The notes under the pieces are model-generated. The model made no database searches, had not been told where the DNA came from, and worked only from the letters and a program-made list of their open reading frames with translations. 64,000 nt of DNA from Streptomyces sp. AP-93. GTDB lineage: Bacteria > Actinomycetota > Actinomycetes > Streptomycetales > Streptomycetaceae. Positions 54,945 to 62,539 of the stretch are shown here, in pieces. Every line of letters starts with the position of its first letter. Position 1 is the stretch's first letter. A program made the position numbers and the translations under genes. The DNA is taken from positions 62,001 through 126,000 of the forward strand of contig NZ_JALGBX010000029.1 in NCBI RefSeq assembly GCF_022808175.1, in the 5' to 3' direction.

Positions 54945-56306
54945 TCAGGGGCGGTGCGCGCGGAGGGTGGCCAGGACCGGGTCCCTGGGCTGGAGGGTGA
55001 GGCCCGGGAGGACCCTCGCGCGGGTCGGGCCGCTGTCCAGGTGGAAGCGCTGGGCGATGACGGCCAGTACGAGGGCGGCCTCGACCAGGGCGAAGCGGGC
55101 ACCCAGGCAGGCGCGCGGGCCGCCGCCGAAGGGGAACCAGGCGTGTTCCGGGATCTGGTGAGCTGCGTCCGCATCCCACCGTTCGGGGCGGAAGGCCTCC
55201 GGCTCCGGGAACCAGCGCTCGTCCCGGTGCATGGACCACGGGCTGGTCCACACCGACAGGCCGGCCGGGACCGGACGCCCGCCGAGGGTGGCGCCCTCCC
55301 TCGCCACCGCGGAGATCAGCCAGATCGGCGGGTAGATCCGCAGCGCTTCCTTGACCACCTGCTGGGTCCAGGGCAGCCGCGCGTAGTCCTCGTACGCCGG
55401 CAGCCGGCCGCCGAGCACCCGGTCCAGCTCCTCCGTCAGCCGTTCCCGTGCCTCCGGTGCCCCCGAGAGCAGTTGCCAGGCCCAGGTCAGGGTGGTGGAC
55501 GTGGTCTCGTGGCCGCCGATGTACAGGGTGATCGACTCGTCCCGCAGCTCCGTGCGCGACAGCGGCCCGCCGTCCTCGTCGCGGGCGGAGAGGAGCCTGC
55601 TCAGCAGGTCGTCCCGCTCCTCGCCGGCCGCCGAGGCCGCCTCGTGCTCCCGGATGACGTGCTCGATCTCGCGGTCGAGGACGTCCACGGCCGCCCGCAT
55701 CCGGCGCCTCCCCGGAGTCTGCACCCACGGCGGCAGGAACATCGTCACGCCCCGGAACTCGGCGCCGAGTTCGCGCTGCGCGGTGGCCATGGCCGCGCTG
55801 ATCGGCGCCTCCCGGCCGGCGGCGTCGCTCCCGAACAGGGTGCGCACCGCGATCCGTTGGGTGAGCCCGGCCATCTCCCGGTGCACGTCGATCCGCGCGC
55901 CGTCGCCCCAGCCGCAGACCAGCGCGTCGGCGCACTCCACCATCGTGCCCGCGTACGCGCGCACTTGGCGCGGGCGCACCGAGGGCTGGACCAGTGCGCG
56001 CTTGCGCCGCCAGTCCTCGCCGGTGGCCACGACCACCCCGTTGCCGAGCAACTGACGGAAGGCCCAGCCCAGTTCGGTCGGACTGAAGGTGGACTCCACG
56101 GCGCCGAGCAGTTCACCGGCGTGTTCCGGCCGCGAGACCAGGATGTTGCGCTGCGGGCCGAGCGCCCAGGGCACCCAGTCCCCGTACTCGTCGCGCAGCG
56201 ACTCGAAGAAGGCCAGCGGATCGCGGGCGAAGGCGGGGAGGTTCCCCACCAGGGGCCAGCGGCGCGGTCCGCGCTCGGAGCCCGGGGGCAGCAGGGTGGC
56301 GGTCAC
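54945..56306 (-). CDS. Cytochrome P450
   Basis: 453 residues. Heme loop FPFGGGPRACLGARFAL with its Cys, oxygen-binding helix YIGGHETTSTTL, and VVKEALRIYPP (ExxR) are all intact. The N-terminus has no membrane anchor, so it is cytosolic. The family resembles the class of P450s that act on fatty acids or terpenoids in bacteria; the substrate is unknown. GTG 56306 is chosen; an ATG a few bases upstream is out of frame. The FMO gene follows. Confidence 0.95.
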   Translation of the reverse strand: MTATLLPPGSERGPRRWPLVGNLPAFARDPLAFFESLRDEYGDWVPWALGPQRNILVSRPEHAGELLGAVESTFSPTELGWAFRQLLGNGVVVATGEDWRRKRALVQPSVRPRQVRAYAGTMVECADALVCGWGDGARIDVHREMAGLTQRIAVRTLFGSDAAGREAPISAAMATAQRELGAEFRGVTMFLPPWVQTPGRRRMRAAVDVLDREIEHVIREHEAASAAGEERDDLLSRLLSARDEDGGPLSRTELRDESITLYIGGHETTSTTLTWAWQLLSGAPEARERLTEELDRVLGGRLPAYEDYARLPWTQQVVKEALRIYPPIWLISAVAREGATLGGRPVPAGLSVWTSPWSMHRDERWFPEPEAFRPERWDADAAHQIPEHAWFPFGGGPRACLGARFALVEAALVLAVIAQRFHLDSGPTRARVLPGLTLQPRDPVLATLRAHRP

Positions 56307-56400
56307 CCGGGCATGGTGACAGCGCCGCCCCCAGGATGCCAGAGCATCCGTGGAACGCCGGGTGGCCGCAGAAGCGCCGAACCCCGCGCGTCCGGACGGC

Positions 56401-57078
56401 TCAGGCCGCTTGCGCGGCGGTGAGCCAGGTGTAGGCGCTCTCCGCGCTGAACTCCCTCTGCCCGGAGGGGAAGAGGAGCCCGGCCGCCGCGAAGGCCGGG
56501 TCGTCGGCGGTGGCCGCCACGTACGGGACCGCCATGCACCGCATGCCCGCCGCGTGCGCGGCCAGGGCGCCCGGCGCCGCGTCCTCGACGACCACACATT
56601 CGGCGGGGTCCGCGCCCAGCCGGCGCGCCGCCTCCAGGAACACGTCCGGGGCGGGCTTGCCCTGCGCGACTTCCTCGGCGGAGACCACCGTGGTCAGCAG
56701 CGCGTCCAGCCCGGTGCCCGCCAGGACCGCGTCGATCGCCTCGCGCGAGGAACCGGAGGCCACCGCCATCGGGACGCCGTCCGAGTGCAGCCGCCGCACG
56801 AACGCGCGCATCTCGGGATAGGCCTCGGTGTGGGTCCGGGCGAGCTTCAGGTAGGCGGCGTTCTGCTCGGCGAGCAGTTGGTCCACCGGGGCCGCGATCC
56901 CGTACTCGTCGCGGAGGATCTCCAGGGTTTCCAGGGTGCCGATGCCGATGTACCGGGAGTGCTGCTCCCAGGTGAAACCGGGGACCCCGTGGCGCTCCAG
57001 CGTGCGCCGCCCCGACTCGTAGTAGTTCGGCTCGCTGTCCACGAGGGTGCCGTCGAGATCGAATATGACGGAGATCAT
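56401..57078 (-). CDS. HAD-superfamily phosphatase (beta-phosphoglucomutase-like)
   Basis: 225 residues. The nucleophile motif VIFDLDGTLVDSE, motif II VASGSSREAID, the Lys in EVAQGKPAPDVFLEAA and the acidic motif VVVEDAAPGALAA are in order, with a helical cap after motif I. It would hydrolyse or isomerise a sugar phosphate or similar. ATG 57078 lacks a strong ribosome binding site. The lrp gene lies 67 bases upstream on the same strand. Confidence 0.95.
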   Translation of the reverse strand: MISVIFDLDGTLVDSEPNYYESGRRTLERHGVPGFTWEQHSRYIGIGTLETLEILRDEYGIAAPVDQLLAEQNAAYLKLARTHTEAYPEMRAFVRRLHSDGVPMAVASGSSREAIDAVLAGTGLDALLTTVVSAEEVAQGKPAPDVFLEAARRLGADPAECVVVEDAAPGALAAHAAGMRCMAVPYVAATADDPAFAAAGLLFPSGQREFSAESAYTWLTAAQAA

Positions 57079-57145
57079 CCGTAGTGCCCGTCCTGCCGGT
57101 GCCGGTCCTGCCGGTGCCTGTCTCATGCCTGTCCCGACCATCTTG

Positions 57146-57625
57146 TCAGGGTTTGCGTGCCGCCCGTCCCACGGACTCGACCAGCGGGAGGAGCCGGTGC
57201 GGCACCCGCTCGCGCAGCGCGACCTCCGTCCGGGTGCGCACCACGCCGGGCAGCCGGATCAGCCGCTGGATGACGTCCTCGAGATGCGCGTTGTCCCGCG
57301 CGGCCACCCGGGTCAGCAGGTCCCCGCCGCCGGTGATGGAGAAGGCCTCGATGATCTCCGGTACGGAGGCCAGCGCGTCGCCGACCTCGTCCAGGTGCCC
57401 CTGGGTTACCTCGATGTGCACGAAGGCCAGGACGGGATGCCCGAGCGCGGCGGGGGAGAGCACGGGCCCGGTCCCGGTGATCACCCCGGTGCGCTCCAGC
57501 CGGTCCAGCCGGGCCTGGAGGGTGCCGCGCGCGACGCCGAGGATCCGGGCGTACTCCCGGATGCTGGTGCGCGGCTGCTCGATCAGCAGGCGCAGGATCC
57601 GTGTGTCGAGCTCGTCCACCGCCAT
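57146..57625 (-). CDS. Lrp/AsnC-family transcriptional regulator
   Basis: 159 residues. Helix-turn-helix LDTRILRLLIEQPRTSIREY and LGVARGTLQARLDRLERTGVI, then the RAM ligand domain (AFVHIEVTQGHLDEVGDAL, TGGGDLLTRVAARDNAHLE). ATG 57625 is preferred to ATG 57652: a TACAGT box lies 6 bases upstream, so the message is probably leaderless. Three 10-base direct repeats lie just beyond. Targets may include itself and the HAD gene downstream. Confidence 0.94.
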   Translation of the reverse strand: MAVDELDTRILRLLIEQPRTSIREYARILGVARGTLQARLDRLERTGVITGTGPVLSPAALGHPVLAFVHIEVTQGHLDEVGDALASVPEIIEAFSITGGGDLLTRVAARDNAHLEDVIQRLIRLPGVVRTRTEVALRERVPHRLLPLVESVGRAARKP

Positions 57626-57631
57626 GCCGCG

Positions 57632-57670
57632 ACTGTACCAATGCGTCACCATCCGTCACCATGCGTCCTG
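57632..57670 (-). promoter_or_regulatory. lrp promoter with three 10-bp direct repeats
   Basis: On the plus strand ATGCGTCACC (57641), ATCCGTCACC (57651) and ATGCGTCCTG (57661) follow each other at exactly one helical turn. The minus-strand -10 box TACAGT (57632-57637) adjoins them. Phased repeats suit the octameric Lrp proteins and suggest self-control. Confidence 0.5.
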
Positions 57671-57689
57671 GATCAAACCCCCTGTGACC

Positions 57690-58330
57690 TGCGGTGGCGC
57701 CGCGGTCGCCGGGCGGCCGGGGAAGGAAGCCGCTGGTGCGGGCCCGGTACGCGGCGTAGCCGGGGCGGTCCGCCATGTGCCGCTCCAGCAGCCGTTTCCC
57801 GCTGCCGCCGATCAGCAGGTACGACATCACGAGCGGGGAGACCACCGACACCGCCACTGCTCCGCCGAGGTCCAGGCGGTCAGCGACAGCCCCCACCACA
57901 CGCAGAAGTCGCCGAAGTTGTTCGGGTGCCGGGTGCCGGGTGCAGGACCACAGGCCCCGGTCCATGATCCGTCCCCGGTTCGCGGGATCGGCCTTGAACC
58001 GGGCCGGCTGGTGGTCGCCGACCGCCTCGAAGAGCAGCCCGCACAGCCACAGCGCCGCGCCCGCCACGGCCAGGGCCCCGGGGCGCCCGGTCGCGTACGC
58101 CGCCGCCTGCACGGGCAGCGAGACCAGCCAGACCAGGCCCGCCTGGAGCAGGTAGACCGTGCGCAGCGCGTACCAGGTCCGGTTGCCCGGAGCCCTGGCG
58201 GGCATCCGCTCGTACCGCGGGTCCTCGCCGTGCCCCCGGCCGCGCCACGCGATGTGCCCGGCCGGCCGCAGGCCCCACACCACCGCCAGGACCGCCGGCA
58301 GCGGGTGCCGGCCGCCTGACAGCGGGTCCG
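57690..58330 (-). pseudogene. Truncated, frameshifted DUF1295 (steroid reductase-like) membrane enzyme
   Basis: The minus strand reads VWGLRPAGHIAWRGRGHGED, AGLVWLVSLPVQAAAYATG, FKADPANRGRIMDRGLWSC and later VVSPLVMSYLLIGGSGKRLL with LLERHMADRPGYAAYRART, the order of DUF1295 proteins. The first 60 or so residues are missing. At 57924-57944 GGGTGCC is present three times (the last as GGGTGCA) where two give the normal RHPNNFGDFCVWWG; the extra unit shifts the frame, and a second shift near 57850 restores it. The end runs past the usual PRPP stop. Not functional as read. Confidence 0.8.
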
Positions 58331-58338
58331 CCTCGGCC

Positions 58339-58889
58339 GGGGAGCGTTACGTCGAGGTCGAACACCTGCTGTCCTGGTACGTCTCCGCGGCCCTGCACCG
58401 GAGCCGGCCCTGCACCGGATCCGGCGGCCCGCCCCGGAGCCGTTCCCGGCCCCGCCCGTGCTCCTGGTCTGCGCGCCCGGGGAACAGCACAGCGTCCAGA
58501 TGGAAGCGCTGGCCGCCGCCCTCGGCGAACGGGCCCTGCCGGTGCGGATGTTCGGAGCGGCCCTGCCCGCCGACGCCCTGTGCGAGGCCGTCCGGCGGAC
58601 GGGCCCGCGGGCCGTCGTCCTGTGGGCGCAGTCCCGTACGACCGCGGACGCCGCGCCGGCGAGGGCGGTGGCGGGCATCGAGTGGGGCCTGCGCGGCGCC
58701 CGCGGCCACTCGGCGCTGCTGCTCGCCGGCCCCGGCTGGGGCGCCGGGGCGGCAGCCCAACCCACCCGCACCGAGCGGCTGTTCGGACTCCGCTCGGGGC
58801 TGGCCGTCATCGAATCGGTTGTGGCACTCCGGGCTCCGGCTCCAGGGAATGCCGCAGGACGTGCAGCGCCCGCCGCATGTGGCTCTTGA
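58339..58889 (+). pseudogene. Truncated, frameshifted MerR-family regulator with B12-binding domain
   Basis: GERYVEVEHLLSWYVSAALHR is the linker region after the MerR DNA-binding domain, and VLLVCAPGEQHSVQMEALA, RTGPRAVVLWAQSRTTADA and LLLAGPGWGAGA are the B12-binding-like C-terminal domain of LitR/CarH-type light regulators. The DNA-binding part is absent. Between the two pieces a 17-base tandem duplication (CGGCCCTGCACCGGAGC, 58388-58421) shifts the frame. The 3' end overlaps the convergent sigma gene. Confidence 0.82.
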
Positions 58890-59376
58890 CGGTGCCGAGC
58901 GGGAGCCCGGTGCGGTCCGCGATCTGCGACTGCGTCAGGTCCGCGTAGAAGGCAAGCCGCAGCGCCTGCTGCTGCGCCGACGGCAGCCGCGCCAACTCGC
59001 CGAGCAGCAACACCCGTTCCACGGCCCGCTCCGGCCCCGGCTCCGGTTCCGGCCGGCCCTGCGCGCAGACGCGCGCGGCGGCCTGGACCACCCGGGCCCG
59101 CCGGGTGCGGGCCTCCAGCGCGTCGGCCACCTCGTGCCGGGTGATGCCGGTCAGTCAGGCCCCGAGGCCGCCCGGCCCGGGCCGGTACCCGCCGCGGCCG
59201 CGCCACGCGGCGAGGAAGACCTGCTGGGTCACGTCCTCGGCCTCCCGCTCGTCGCCGAGCGAGCGGGAGGCCAGCGCGTGCACCAGCGGCCGCCAGCGCC
59301 GGTAGACCACCGTCGCGCAGTCCTCGTCGCCCGCCGCGAAACCTGCCGCCAGCCGGGCGCCGTCCTGGTCGTCCAT
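58807..59376 (-). pseudogene. ECF sigma factor gene with an internal stop codon
   Basis: From ATG 59376 the frame gives sigma region 2 (YRRWRPLVHALASRSLGDER, EDVTQQVFLAAWRG), then TGA at 59155-59157, then in the same frame LTGITRHEVADALEA and region 4 (LARLPSAQQQALRLAFYADL, ADRTGLPLGTVKSHMRRAL). Relatives carry Trp (TGG) at the stop position, as in LGAWLTGITRH, so a single base change ended the gene. Without it the protein would be 189 residues. It adjoins the MerR relic; in Streptomyces such a pair resembles the light-controlled LitR/LitS type system. Confidence 0.85.
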
Positions 59377-59529
59377 GCCCCGAGCCTCGCGAGCACGGCC
59401 CCGCGGGCCGAGTTGCACCGCTTGCGCATCGATTCCGACGGGCGCACAGCGGGCGCAAAGTGGACGCACCACGGCGCCGCGGCCCCTCAGGGACTGCGCC
59501 CCGATGGCGCAGGCACTAGGGTCCGAAGA

Positions 59530-60123
59530 GTGAGCGATCTGCTGCTGGTGAGGCACGGCGAGACCGCCTGGAGCGCGACCGGACGGCACACGGGCCGCAC
59601 CGACGTCCCGCTGACCGCGCGCGGGGTCGAGGAGGCCATCTCGCTCTTCCCGTACTTCCGCGACCGCAGCCCCGCCCTGGTCCTGACCAGCCCCCTGCGC
59701 AGGGCCGCCGCCACCGCCGAGCTCGCCGGCCTGACCGGCGCCGCGGCCGACCCCGACCTGTACGAGTGGGACTACGGCGGCTACGAGGGCATCACCACCG
59801 CCGAGATCCTGCGCGAGCGCCCCGACTGGTCCCTGTGGACCGACGGGGTACCGCCCGGCGACGAGGAGCACCCCGGCGAGAACGCCGCCCAGGTCGGCGC
59901 CCGCGCGGACCGGGTGCTCGCCCGGGCGGCCGAGGTACTGCGCGCGGACGGCGGCAACGTCGTCCTGGTGGCCCACGCGCACCTGCTGCGGGTGCTGACC
60001 GCCCGCTACCTCGGTCTGCCGCCCGAGGCCGGACGCCTCTTCCTGCTCCGTACGGGCACCTTCAGCATGCTGTCCACGGAGCACGGCCTGCCCGTCGTCG
60101 CGGGGTGGAACACCCGCCCCTGA
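59530..60123 (+). CDS. Histidine phosphatase family protein
   Basis: 197 residues, phosphoglycerate-mutase-like fold. LLLVRHGETAWSATGRHTGR has the phospho-accepting His in RHGE, then VLTSPLRRAAATAEL, YEWDYGGYEGIT, and VVLVAHAHLLRVLTARY with the second catalytic His. A small-molecule phosphatase; substrate unknown. GTG 59530 starts MSDLLLVRHGE; a GAAGA lies just upstream. It is divergent from the broken sigma gene. Confidence 0.94.
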   Translation: MSDLLLVRHGETAWSATGRHTGRTDVPLTARGVEEAISLFPYFRDRSPALVLTSPLRRAAATAELAGLTGAAADPDLYEWDYGGYEGITTAEILRERPDWSLWTDGVPPGDEEHPGENAAQVGARADRVLARAAEVLRADGGNVVLVAHAHLLRVLTARYLGLPPEAGRLFLLRTGTFSMLSTEHGLPVVAGWNTRP

Positions 60124-60179
60124 CGCTCGCGCGACGCCCCCGCCTCGCGCGCCGGCCCCGTCTGCGTGACGATGCGTAC

Positions 60180-61769
60180 ATGGCCCACCATGGCTCGGAC
60201 GGCATGCCCCCTGAGCCCCCGGAACCGGTTCCGGCGCCGGAACCGGGAGCGAGGGCCGTCACGGACCCCGCCGACGCGGAACCGGGACTCAAGGCCAATG
60301 CCATCGGCTTCCTCGACGCCCTCGTCATCGGCCTGAACTCGACCTCGCCCGCCTACTCCCTGGCCGCGGTCATCGGGCCGATCGTCGCGCTCGCCGGCAT
60401 CTACGCGCCCGGCGTCATGCTGGCCTCCTTCGTCCCGATGCTGCTGATCGCCGCCGCCTTCTACTACCTCAACAAGGTCGACCAGGACTGCGGGACCACC
60501 TTCTCGTGGGTGACGCGCGCGATGGGCCCCTGGGCGGGCTGGCTCGGCGGCTGGGCCATCGCGATGACCGGCGTCCTCGTCATCGGCTCGCTGGCCGACG
60601 TCGCCGTGCACTTCGGACTGCTCGCCGCCGGACTCGACAGCTGGGCGGCGAACGAGGCACTGCGCCAGACCCTGACCGTCGTCGTGATCCTGGCCATGAC
60701 CGCGGTCTGCGTCATCGGTACCGAGATGTCGGCCCGGCTCCAGGACGTCCTGATCCTCGCTCAGGTCTTCTTCCTGCTGGTCTTCGCCGTGGTCGCCCTC
60801 TACCGCGTCTACGCCGGCACCAGCAGCCTCGACGGCACCAGACCCGCGCTCGAGTGGCTCAACCCCTTCGGAGCCGGCGGCGCCGCCCTCACCGGCGGCC
60901 TGCTGCTGGGCGTGTTCATCTACTGGGGCTGGGAGTCGGCGGTCAACCTCACCGAGGAGGTCGAGAACTCGGCCACCGCACCGGGCAAGGCCGGCATCTG
61001 GTCCACCGTGGTCCTGCTGGTGACGTACCTGTCCGTCGGCTTCGCGGTCGTCGGCTACGCCGGGACGCAGTTCCTCGCCGAGAACGCCGCCGAGGAGGAG
61101 GCCGTCTTCGCGGTCCTCGCGCACGAGGTCATGGGCGGCTGGGACTGGGTCGTGCTGCTCGCCGTCTGCACCTCCGCGCTCGCCTCCACCCAGACCACGA
61201 TCATCCCGGCCTCCCGCACCGCCCTGTCCATGGCCCGCCGGCACGCGCTGCCGCCGAACCTCTCGCACATCCACCCCCGCTTCCGGACCCCGGACGTCAG
61301 CACCTGGTGGGTGGCCGGCATCGCCATCGCCTGGTACCTCGCCGTCAACCAGATCAGCGAGAACGCCCTCCTGGACTCCCTGACCGCCCTCTCCCTGCTG
61401 ATCTCCTTCTACTACGCCCTCACCGGCCTGGCCTGCGCCGTCTACTACCGGCGCCACCTGCTGGAGAGCGTGCACAACTTCCTGCTGATCGGCCTCGGCC
61501 CGGTGCTCGGCGCCGGGCTGCTGGCCTGGCTGCTCGTGCAGTCGGTCGACGACATGTCCGACCCGGAGAACTCGGCGAGCGGCGTCTCCTGGCTCGGCCT
61601 CGGCCCGCCGCTGGTCATCGGGATCGGCATCGCCGTCGTCGGCGTGCTCGTCATGTGCTTCTGGCGGATCAGGGACGGCCGCTTCTGGCAGGAGCGGCGC
61701 GGCGTCGCCGACCCGGCCCTCGTCCACGCGGCCAGGAAGCCCCGAAGCCCTGAAGTACCGAAGCCCTGA
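60180..61769 (+). CDS. APC-family amino acid/amine permease
   Basis: 529 residues, about twelve membrane helices. LKANAIGFLDALVIGLNSTS opens the transport core with the family TSPAYSLAAVIG motif, and YWGWESAVNLTEEVENS with TTIIPASRTALSMARRHALP are conserved APC pieces. It would import amino acids or amines with protons or by exchange. The N-terminal 35 residues are Pro/Glu-rich. A 16-base tandem repeat crosses the stop codon. The universal stress protein gene follows 73 bases later. Confidence 0.94.
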   Translation: MAHHGSDGMPPEPPEPVPAPEPGARAVTDPADAEPGLKANAIGFLDALVIGLNSTSPAYSLAAVIGPIVALAGIYAPGVMLASFVPMLLIAAAFYYLNKVDQDCGTTFSWVTRAMGPWAGWLGGWAIAMTGVLVIGSLADVAVHFGLLAAGLDSWAANEALRQTLTVVVILAMTAVCVIGTEMSARLQDVLILAQVFFLLVFAVVALYRVYAGTSSLDGTRPALEWLNPFGAGGAALTGGLLLGVFIYWGWESAVNLTEEVENSATAPGKAGIWSTVVLLVTYLSVGFAVVGYAGTQFLAENAAEEEAVFAVLAHEVMGGWDWVVLLAVCTSALASTQTTIIPASRTALSMARRHALPPNLSHIHPRFRTPDVSTWWVAGIAIAWYLAVNQISENALLDSLTALSLLISFYYALTGLACAVYYRRHLLESVHNFLLIGLGPVLGAGLLAWLLVQSVDDMSDPENSASGVSWLGLGPPLVIGIGIAVVGVLVMCFWRIRDGRFWQERRGVADPALVHAARKPRSPEVPKP

Positions 61770-61785
61770 AGTACCGAATCCCTGA
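61744..61785. repeat. 16-bp tandem repeat across the permease stop codon
   Basis: GAAGCCCTGAAGTACC is present twice in a row and a third time in part (GAATCCCTGAAC). The permease ends in the second unit. Slippage would change the last residues of the protein. Confidence 0.75.
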
Positions 61786-61842
61786 ACGCCGCATTCAGCC
61801 CGTCCCGCAGCACCGACCGCATGCCGGCCGAGAGGAGCCCCG

Positions 61843-62271
61843 ATGTCCGTCGTCCTCGGGTACGACGAGTCGCCCGGCGCCGAGCGCGCCCTGCGGGTGG
61901 CCCTGGAGGTGGCCACCGCCTTCGGCGAGCCGCTCGTCCTCGTGTACGGGGCGGCCGCCCCGGGCCCCACCGGCGAGGAGTACCGCGCACACCGGGAGGC
62001 CGTCCTGGAGGCCGGCCGCAGCGCGCTCGCGCGGGCGGTGGAGGCCGCCGACGAGGCGGGAGTGCCGTCCACGGTCGAGGTGGCCGACGCGAAACCGGCC
62101 CAGGCACTGCTCGACGCCGCCGAACGGTACGACGCCCGGGTGATCATCGTGGGGAGCTGGGGCGACAGCCCGATCCGGGGCGCCCTGCTCGGATCCACCC
62201 CGCACAAGCTCCTGCACCTCTCCCCGGTCCCGGTCCTGTGCGTCCCGACCGAGCACGTCTCCGGGGACTGA
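61843..62271 (+). CDS. Universal stress protein
   Basis: 142 residues, one UspA domain. VVLGYDESPGAERALRVALE at the start and the ATP-binding signature IIVGSWGDSPIRGALLGSTP with LLHLSPVPVLCVP near the end. The usual G-2x-G-9x-G(S/T) loop is present as GSWGD plus GALLGST. GAGAGGAG lies before ATG 61843. Often such genes follow permeases and tune them; here they may be co-transcribed. Confidence 0.95.
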   Translation: MSVVLGYDESPGAERALRVALEVATAFGEPLVLVYGAAAPGPTGEEYRAHREAVLEAGRSALARAVEAADEAGVPSTVEVADAKPAQALLDAAERYDARVIIVGSWGDSPIRGALLGSTPHKLLHLSPVPVLCVPTEHVSGD

Positions 62272-62539
62272 CCCGCCGCCCGGTCCGTTGGCCTTCCCGT
62301 GGCCGAAGATCACCGCTCCGGGCTGTGCCAATGGCCCAGTCAGGGCGGGCCGAGTTGAGCCATTGCCCCTGTGGATGCTTATCTGTGTCGTATCCATGTA
62401 TCTACGGCGCCACGCAGCGCCGGACGGCAACGAAGCCGCTCCGGACCGTGGCGCCTTCGCCGTGCCCGTGTGCCGCCCACCACCCCCGGGCGGATACGGG
62501 TCCGGCGTGCTCCATCGCAAGGGGGGCGGGCACACCGCC

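Noticed and set aside
53801..56306. P450 plus FMO as part of a biosynthetic gene cluster
   Set aside because: No scaffold-building enzyme (PKS, NRPS, terpene cyclase, RiPP) lies nearby; two oxidases alone do not support it.
59155..59157. TGA in the sigma gene as a selenocysteine or recoding site
   Set aside because: Relatives have Trp here, no SECIS-like hairpin is evident, and neighbouring genes are also broken.
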